Assembly (NCBI GenBank): GCA_030765065.1
Contig: CM060988.1
Location: 194,864,565-194,928,564 of the forward strand
Direction of reading: 5' to 3'
Length of the DNA: 64,000 nucleotides
DNA from: Deroplatys truncata
Lineage: Eukaryota; Arthropoda; Insecta; Mantodea; Mantidae
Below are positions 56,451-64,000 of this stretch, piece by piece. Within the stretch, counting starts at the first letter, position 1. Every line of letters begins with the position of its first letter. The notes under the pieces were generated by a model. That model was not told the origin of the DNA and ran no database searches. It worked only from the letters and a program-made list of their open reading frames with translations. The position numbers and the translations under genes are program-made.

Positions 56451-58142
56451 TAATTTAGGTTTAAAAAGTCACTGGGAAGCCCTTATATACGACCAATGGC
56501 TGCTATTATTGCAAAGGTTCCAAGAAAATCTCGCAGGACTGAACATGCTAGGGCTTCCACCTTAAGGAAAAACTTTTCCTTCATGGGAGCGAAAGGGAAA
56601 CCTTAGGATTTTGTTCAAGACAGACAAATATCAAATAACCCCCCATACAATGCGCCTACCACGATAAGGATGGTCAACTTACTGCCGGTGGGCTGTTTAC
56701 ACGAGATATAATATGCTTGTTAGGATCCATTATATAACTCTGCCTTCCTCAAAGAACTGTGAATCACTTGCTACGTCAGCTGATGAGACTAATCCTTCTT
56801 TCGGGTTAGTAAAATAATTCGCTCCCTCCTAGCGTTTCAGCTTGCTCTCGCCAGACTCCAGTGGTTGCTTAACCCACCTGTACGTACTATGGGATTCGAC
56901 GAAAATTAAAGGCTACCTTGCAAAGTAAGAAATTTACTCCCCCCACATCATGCTTTCAATACCTTACACATAAATCTAATGCAGGGATTACGATGAACTT
57001 TACTTAACGACGGTAGTAATGTGAAGTTAAGAAATGCTGCCAAACTGAAGATCTAATTAGGATACACTTAACGTAATGGGAATGACTCCTGGTTTGCAGT
57101 TATTTTATTACTTCATGCTACTGCTTAACACCGACCGGTTCTAATTATCATGTGACAAACTTCGCGTTAAGTCAACCCTAAATACCTCCATTAAATACAA
57201 TGTGTTAAACTTTCACGTTACGTTAAGTTCGTCATCCCAGCTTAAACCGTACAGTGGTGTAGAAAAACTGGAAACCTACTCTTCAAGAATCAGCAAAATT
57301 ATTGGAAAGCTGTCAACATTATGATTCTGAGTTTAAGGTTTAAATGTATAAAATCCATTTCAATTGTAAGCCTTACTAAATATATTTTTTTTAAAATAAC
57401 TTTTACAACACTACAGCGTTACACAATTGTGAAGGAGCTTCGTCGAAATATTTTAAATGTGATTAAAAATGGCAAGATATAAAAGGGCGATTTATATGTA
57501 AAGCCTCAAAGATTTACGATTTTTAAGATTATTTCTCAAAACATCCATACTACCAAATGTAGTATATTCTTTTCATTACAAAAGGAACGCACCTGATATA
57601 TGCAATTTCACTATCTTGGTTTCTTTTATTCAACAAAACAGACACGTCGAATTTATATAAAGAAAAAGAAATGTGGAATCGCAAACTTTCAAAGTTGTTC
57701 CGCAGGAGGACGTATTATATTTGGGGAAAGTTTCAACGTGGATTATCTAGAAAATGATTGTCTATAAAACAATTGACACCACCATTTAATTTTTAGTGTT
57801 TTAACGCATTAAAGCCAGGACGGAAGGAAATACATTAAACTGTTACTGGACTATGCAGGGACGTTGCAAGCAACTAACGACCACCCCAATTCTTCACTCT
57901 TGGCGTTAGCCGTGTTCGAACCAGGTTTTACCTCCTGTCAGCGGCCCTTGGCCTCTATTGTTTCACATTCTTTGTAGTGATAATGGTTTGAATGTAGATA
58001 ACTTGAAGCCAAGTGCTTAAGAATTCCTACACCTGCTGATGATACATGCAACAATTAGGAAAGGAAACGCTCCAAGCATAAGTGCCTTCCGGACATTTGC
58101 CAGTTATGACTAAGGAAAGGGGAAGAAAGAAAAAAGAAAAAC
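56451..58142. other. No gene seen
   Basis: About 1.7 kb without a supported feature. Confidence 0.5.
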
Positions 58143-58215
58143 GCGAAGGTCCTGGCGGGATTTGAACCGCATAACCTGTTCACGAGTCCGTGCGTCTTAA
58201 CGACCTCAGCTATCT
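58143..58215 (-). repeat. tRNA-like sequence, minus
   Basis: Minus strand: A box TAGCTGAGGTCGTTAAG and B box GCGGTTCAAATCCCGC with a T arm that pairs. The flank downstream on that strand is T-rich, so this may be the head of another SINE. Acceptor ends do not pair convincingly. Confidence 0.6.
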
Positions 58216-58344
58216 GTAACTATTTTAATGAGCTCTACATGTTTCTGTGTGCTTTTTTGTATATCCCTGTTTTCTAATTTGTATAAATTATACAGAATTC
58301 AATCAGAATGAAGATTTCATGGCCTACTTTCTAATAAAATTTTA

Positions 58345-58923
58345 TCTGTGGTACATTCACATGACTTTCTCTACCCTCTTTCGTTTATTAGTGGGTATAC
58401 AAACTACTCTTACTAAGGCTTATTTTTCTATCTACTACATTTTTATCCAAATAAGCTACATTACACATTTCGTTAGGATATGAACAGAACAGCAATAGTC
58501 GAATGTTTAAGAACTGTATATATCGGGCCTTAAAATTCCATATTGTTTCCATGACATCGCGAGAAAACTTAAATCGATGGAACTACGTTAAACAGTTATA
58601 CAAGATTATACAAAATTTCTTCTGGATAAAGAGGATTTCACAGGCTATTCCCAGAAAATTCAAGATATACATTTTGCCATGTAAATATCATTAATAAATA
58701 ATATTTTAATCAAAATCGTTGGCCATTCTTTAGAAAATCTTCGTGTCGCATCTTTGGAAAGTACCAATCCCAATTGCCAAGGCTGGTACTTATTCGACTT
58801 TTCGTTTTTGAGTTATGCTGTTCACGGGGCCTCAAAACATGTATTTCCGGTGAAGTCTCCACATCGAATTTTTGGGTGGAATGCAATACCTTCTCTACCT
58901 GCTATGCACGTGGTAGAGACAGT
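58345..58923 (+). mobile_element. HINE-like repeat, B type, with internal deletions
   Basis: TCTGTGGTACATTCACATGA start, CTTTCTCTACCCTCTTTCG, shortened body, CATTTCCGGTGAAGTCTCC, terminal hairpin CTACCTGCTATGCACGTGGTAG and terminus AGAGACAGT. Confidence 0.85.
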
Positions 58924-58995
58924 AAAAAGGAGATATACATTTTATTCAGGCCAACATGACATAACCAGAACGCTCAAGAGTCGTTAATGACAATG

Positions 58996-58996
58996 C

Positions 58997-59045
<49 letters not shown>
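58996..59045. repeat. (AAT)n microsatellite
   Basis: About 16 uninterrupted AAT units. Confidence 0.97.
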
Positions 59046-59047
<2 letters not shown>

Positions 59048-60376
59048 ACAATACAAACTAATAATGAAAATGTTTCCATACAAAGGGTAGTTTGTGATGG
59101 AATTTCGTGAAAATGTTCATAATGGATTCCTGGAATATGAACTTAAGTACAATGTATGATATTCATCTGACATATTTCTCTCCCTCTTTTAAATGCTCAT
59201 GGGGTAGGGGGACTCAAGGCGCGTATTTCAGGCGAAATTTTTGAATGGAGCAGAATATTTTCCTCCAACCCCCATCATAGATACGCGGTAGAATAAAAAT
59301 GGCACTATTTAGGTTCATCGCGTTAGAAATCGCCTCTTCGGTAAAAAAGGGCGGATATTTCGCTACCCTGGCGATCTGAAGCCAAGCCCCGGTCGAACTG
59401 TTCCTTCTGATAGTCGCTTTCCCGGACCCGAGTGTGCCTGGTATTACTGCAACTTTTACCTCCACTCGACCAAGATGGCAATTTAGAAAACATCGATCTT
59501 TCGACTACTGCTGCAAGACCATACAAAACCGCTACATCTCAAAGTAAAAAAACTAATTTACTCATTTCGAATCTTAAGCAAACGATAATTTCAAAAACGT
59601 TTAACGTTAACACTTTCCATCAATGTAATGGCAATTCTGAAAAAGAGCGGCAATGAAAAATGCCTGAAAAAACGTGTACATAGAATGTTTAATATACAGG
59701 TACAAAAAATGCCTGTTAGATACCACCCTTATCTCGATTTATTTGTATTTCAGAGCGCTGAACCCTATCGTTTTTGCCATTTATTTTTTTGACCATTTAA
59801 TAAAAATGTTAATTCAAAACTACAATATGGCGTTGTCTATAAAATAGTTTATATGATTTGTAAGTGCTCTGGAATTTCTAAACTTTGTCTCAGTTATTAA
59901 ATATCACAAAAATACACAGAACAAAATTTGTTACCCTTTAGTAAACTTTCCTATGTTGCTAATAATGAACGTGTTTTGAAGGGAAAAAAATTACCAATAA
60001 GGCTAAATCCAGTTTCTGATGTTTAAGAGTTTTCAACACACTGAAACTACGACTCGATTCCTTGCAATATCAACATTTTTAACTATGCACAACCAAACTA
60101 CTAATGTATCCAGACATTTGTGAAATGTATGCTAAATGTAAAGAATGGATTATACTAACAAAAAATATTTCAATCCTTTCCAAACAATTGTAGCAGTTTA
60201 TTGTTTTGAACCCGAATTTTTATTTTGAACTTATTATTGAAAATGTTAATTGCAAATAAAGCTAATTAACATTTTAATAATTGCAGAATAGTTTATATCT
60301 TCATATTAAAGCCTTCCTGAAAATTTCAAGCATGTGAACTAAAACCTTACATGTAAAGCATTCTGAATAGAAAAAA
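59046..60376. other. Divergent HINE trace, otherwise no gene
   Basis: 59055-59310 keeps a weak HINE 3'-half order (CATACAAAGGGTAGTTTG, GCGTATTTCAGGCGAAATTT, GATACGCGGTAGAATAAAAA). A GC-richer patch at 59330-59470 and the rest show nothing recognised. Confidence 0.4.
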
Positions 60377-61236
60377 TCTGATGTGTTACACTCACATGAC
60401 TTTCTCTACTCTTGTACAATCTAATTTTACAAACGCTTATTCTCCATATGCTTCATGTTAATCGAGATATCAATCTTATTGGTAATTTTCTTTTAGATGC
60501 AAGGGAAATATGGTAGCTTTTAAGCGATAGTCAAATATTTTAACGGTGGTTGCTATGTGGCGCATTCCATTCTCTTTGCATGTCCAGAACATAAAAAAAA
60601 TGAATAACGAATTTGAGAAAAAGTATAAGTATTGTAAAATTTAAGGAAATAACAAGCAATATCTCGAAAACGGTTCACTCAACAAAAGAAATGTATATGA
60701 CATAAGTTGTGTATTTTAACGCGATCTACATTTTTTGTGTAGTAAAATTTTGTCTATCTCTTATGGTTTACCAGTTATGCAAAAGTCGTTCACAATGAAG
60801 AATACTTTTGGAGACATTCCCAGGAAATTCAAGATATACATTCTATTTGTCATAAAAATATCTTAAACATATGATATTTTAATCAAAATCGTTAGAGCCA
60901 TTTTTGAGAAAATTAAAATTTTCGAAAAATCTTCCATGTAAAGGGTAGTCTGGGGTGGGGGGATTTTCTTGAAAACCTTCGTGTCGCATCTCTGGAAGAT
61001 ACTGAACCTAAATACCAAGTTTGGTGCTTATCCGATTGTTCGTTTTTGAGTTATGCTGTTCACACACACACAGACACACACACAGACACACACACACACA
61101 CACACGGACATGTTTCTAAAAATGCTTTTTTTGGATTCAGGAGGTCTCAAAACGTGTATTTCCGGTGAAATCTCGGTATCGAATTTTTGGGTGGAATGCA
61201 ATACTTCCCCTACTTACTATACGTAGTAGAGAAAGT
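60377..61236 (+). mobile_element. HINE-like repeat, A type, plus (reference copy)
   Basis: Intact 860-bp copy between A-runs. 5' TCTGATG; 12-bp subterminal repeat ACTTTCTCTACT at 60399-60410; its exact complement AGTAGAGAAAGT at the 3' terminus (61225-61236). A CA-rich microsatellite lies at about 61061-61104. A terminal hairpin TACTA-TACG-TAGTA (61215-61228) overlaps the 3' repeat. Non-coding. Subterminal inverted repeats, a central microsatellite, a 3' hairpin and insertion in A/T runs are the described features of Helentron-associated (HINE/DINE-1-like) elements. No Rep/helicase sequence is present in the window. Confidence 0.88.
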
Positions 61237-64000
61237 AAAAAAATCAAAGTTAAGCAGTATATTTACGAAAACTATACACATAATTTAAATTGGTAAACAT
61301 TAAGCAAGCAACACCTTGGCAAAAAAGTGTAATAAAACAATTTATTTTTTGCCAAATTTCAATATCAGCTTTGACCTTAAATGAAGTACGTGATTAGTTA
61401 ATTACGACCCAATGGCGGATGTTGCATGATATTGCGCAACAATCGCATTCTACCTGGAATCTAAGTAGTTTTACCAAATCCATTGCGCACCTTTGTTAAC
61501 GTGCAAAAACCAACTATTTTGTACGCAAATATTTTCTCGTAAATTCGAGGAATCGACAAGTACAGCTGCTGGGGTTTTCAACCATATGTGATAGGGGACG
61601 GTTAATTAAACCCCGGGTGAAGATCCCTGTTCCCCTCTCTATGCACGTTGCACTTCCCATCCTAAAGCTGACATTACGCGTTTTACCATCACAAAACGCT
61701 GAGAGAAGCATGCAGCAGTGGAAATAGCTTCCGTTTCTTCCTTGCACCTGTGCACAGATTATAACTTTCGCAATAATGATGCCGCGTCAACAAAGCCAAC
61801 AGATATTTTGTTATCTGTAAGCACACGTTTCCTCCCACATGATGCTACGCAGTATGCATATTTCCGGCATATTTAGCAACCATATGTATGCGCGCGCATT
61901 TGTAGCAGCTCACGCCAGTGCGTTTTTGAACACAGGAGCTAATGATTTAAAAGAAATGTAACATTTACTTTAACGGATAATCTAGGAACACAGGCACAAT
62001 CGCACAAATCATCGGATCTTTTCTTTCGCGAAACCCGATTCACCACAGCTGTCATCTTGCTTCGATATTCTCCGAACATCTGTTTCAACGTTTTTTCCCG
62101 GCTGCCTACGCAAATCTGGCCTTGGCTGCGTTTAACTCTGTATTGTAATCTTCCTTCATAGGTTTTTATTGGACCACAGTAGGCAAACAAAAGGGAATCA
62201 GGTATTTTTGAATATCCGCGTACAAAGCCCGAGAAAATACGACCAAAACCGGATTTTCCACTACGCCAGTGCAGTATACCGTTACTCACGATGTAACAGC
62301 AGATAGTCCACGTACTCTGTTAAGTATAAACGATACCGGTAAATTCGGAGTACCTAAAAAACTGGTTAATTCATTGAAAATTACATTATAAACATCCCGT
62401 CTACTGGAACGTTGTTTGTTTTTTTCCCTGAGACAGCTGTGCGAGGGAAATTGAGTCAAAGTTGGGGTTAAATCGATCGAGCCCAACGTTTGGAATAATT
62501 ATAATAGCAGCTGTACATTTTCTGAACTTATTTGGAGGCACTAAAATCTGAAATATAGAGGACACAGAATAAAATTGTTTCAATTACACCACACTATGTT
62601 TAGTTTAATAAGATTGAAGTCTATTTAATTTCAAACTTTCAGATAATATCAAAATTTTGGCACGCTTTCCCATTCCCTGATTGACTGGAATATTTGCAAG
62701 ATAGGTATAACATATTTACTAAAATTTAAAACCAGTTTACTGACATTTTCAGATTTTTTAATGTACTACTGTAAAAACCTTCAAAACAAAGCTCTTTTCT
62801 TTTTTCCAGAGCAATGAACCATTTCTACTAAATATTAATTTATTTATAATTAAAATACCTAAACTAAATAATATTCTATGTTATATCAACTGACGTTTGC
62901 ACTTGTAATTAAGAACAGCTGTTACATTTGTCGTGGCACCATGCAAAAGCAGCCAAAGTTCATGCCTCAGTATTCTGGATTTACTTTTTTAAACACTTTT
63001 CACACCTAAGCATTACATATGAATATCATCAAAAGGTTTATCCTAATGAAATTGCATGGTTCTGTTGAGGTAGTCTTGTTTGCTCCTTGTATTTACACTT
63101 TCATGCCAAAGAAACACACATGGCACATTCCAAAGCAATACTGAAAGTATTTGAACTTCAGTAACAAACCAAAAGTTAAAAAACAAATAGGATAAAGAGA
63201 GATGTATTTTAAAAGCTTTTCATAACTATTCAAAGCTACAGTATTAAAGTAACATACTTCAATTAAATTTTGTTTCATTCCATATTAAAATATCCCACCC
63301 CAAACCAAAAACAGTACAGAAAATTGAATCTTAAGTTTCAGCAGGCATTCTCAAACACAATATGTAACAACATATATGAGGAAAAATTTAATGCTGAAAT
63401 ATTTCAATGCTTAATACAATAAAATCACAAAAAAACATTTGTAGCCTACTGCAAAGAAATTGTTTTTAAATCGGTGCACACTATGGTGATTTACAACTTC
63501 TCATTTGCAGCAATCTAATTCCAAAATACCTAAAAATAAAACAAACAGTAAATTCTGATACATTAATGAACTATACTTTCACCTACATGCTCTACATGAT
63601 TCTAACGTGAAATCAATGCATCTGTCAAAAAAATATTACTCAGTTTTCTTGGATAAAATTAATTTCTGTTGCTATTTATGCAGGAAGTAAAACAAATGGA
63701 ACAAATAAAATTTTAATACACTGTATCAGATTTTCCGAAACAGACTTTCTTTTTTCCTCAAATAATTAATTTTGATATACTAATGCAAAATACTCATTGT
63801 TAAATGGCTTATTATATCTCTTCTAATGTTTACTCTGAACTTGAAATGGTGATATGAATTAATGTACTGGAACAAAAGTGTTCTGTGTATGTTACTGGAC
63901 ATTTCAATTCTCGAAAGTGAGCAATGGAAAATATCTATTTACTTGCAAATGACAACAAATATATTTTTTAATAATAGTACATTTGTTAACTCTTTACTAT
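61237..64000. other. No gene seen
   Basis: AT-rich, especially beyond 62580. The longest frame (61939-62289, minus) has no recognised domain. No transposon ends or SINE boxes found. Confidence 0.5.

Noticed and set aside
61939..62289. 116-codon minus-strand frame
   Set aside because: Composition is basic and Cys/Ser-rich without any recognisable motif. A single open frame of this size is expected by chance in 64 kb.

Overview
This is a stretch of a large, AT-rich, repeat-dominated animal nuclear genome, almost certainly from an arthropod and most likely an insect. The evidence is: no dense prokaryote-like ORFs; remains of insect-type Tc1/mariner transposases (DUF4817-like helix-turn-helix domains, a DD34D mariner, a DD82E/Sailor-like element); a degenerate hAT transposase; a non-LTR retrotransposon tail; tRNA-derived SINEs; and more than 20 copies of a short element with the architecture of Helentron-associated (HINE/DINE-1-like) repeats. 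The style of the SINE and of the DUF4817 elements recalls polyneopteran insects such as cockroaches, but that is a guess. I found no convincing host protein-coding exon, rRNA gene, functional tRNA gene or CRISPR array. The longest ORFs are fossils of transposases or chance frames inside repeats.

Layout. 0-10 kb: two copies (862-1913, 4639-5546) of a chimeric Tc1/mariner-derived element whose left arm is an inverted copy of its own right end, a palindromic MITE (2490-2756), and a transposase pseudogene ending at a SINE (7762-8494). 10-18 kb: a LINE ORF2 C-terminus on the minus strand (11296-12005), tRNA-like fragments and HINE copies. 19-24.4 kb: HINE copies nested inside each other. 24.6-27 kb: a SINE that landed in the B box of another tRNA-like sequence, then a broken hAT transposase with an internal 86-bp inverted duplication. 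27.1-28.9 kb: one HINE inserted antiparallel into another. 29.3-33.7 kb: a composite with hAT-like ends that holds a Sailor-like pseudogene, a tRNA-like insertion and a third chimeric element. 37.2-38.8 kb: a mariner with near-intact ends but a lost catalytic aspartate. 39.6-61.2 kb: more SINEs, HINEs, a Crypton-like fragment, a fourth chimeric element and a fragment of a fifth, and an unclassified dispersed repeat. 61.2-64 kb: AT-rich, no recognisable feature.

Nothing here works together as a pathway. The window is a record of successive insertions, and its order can be partly read from the nesting: SINEs into HINEs and tRNA-like sequences, HINEs into HINEs at A/T tracts, and the chimeric element into the Sailor/hAT composite. 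The most unusual items are the recurrent antiparallel self-nesting of the HINE family and the chimeric fold-back element, which spread after its rearrangement.
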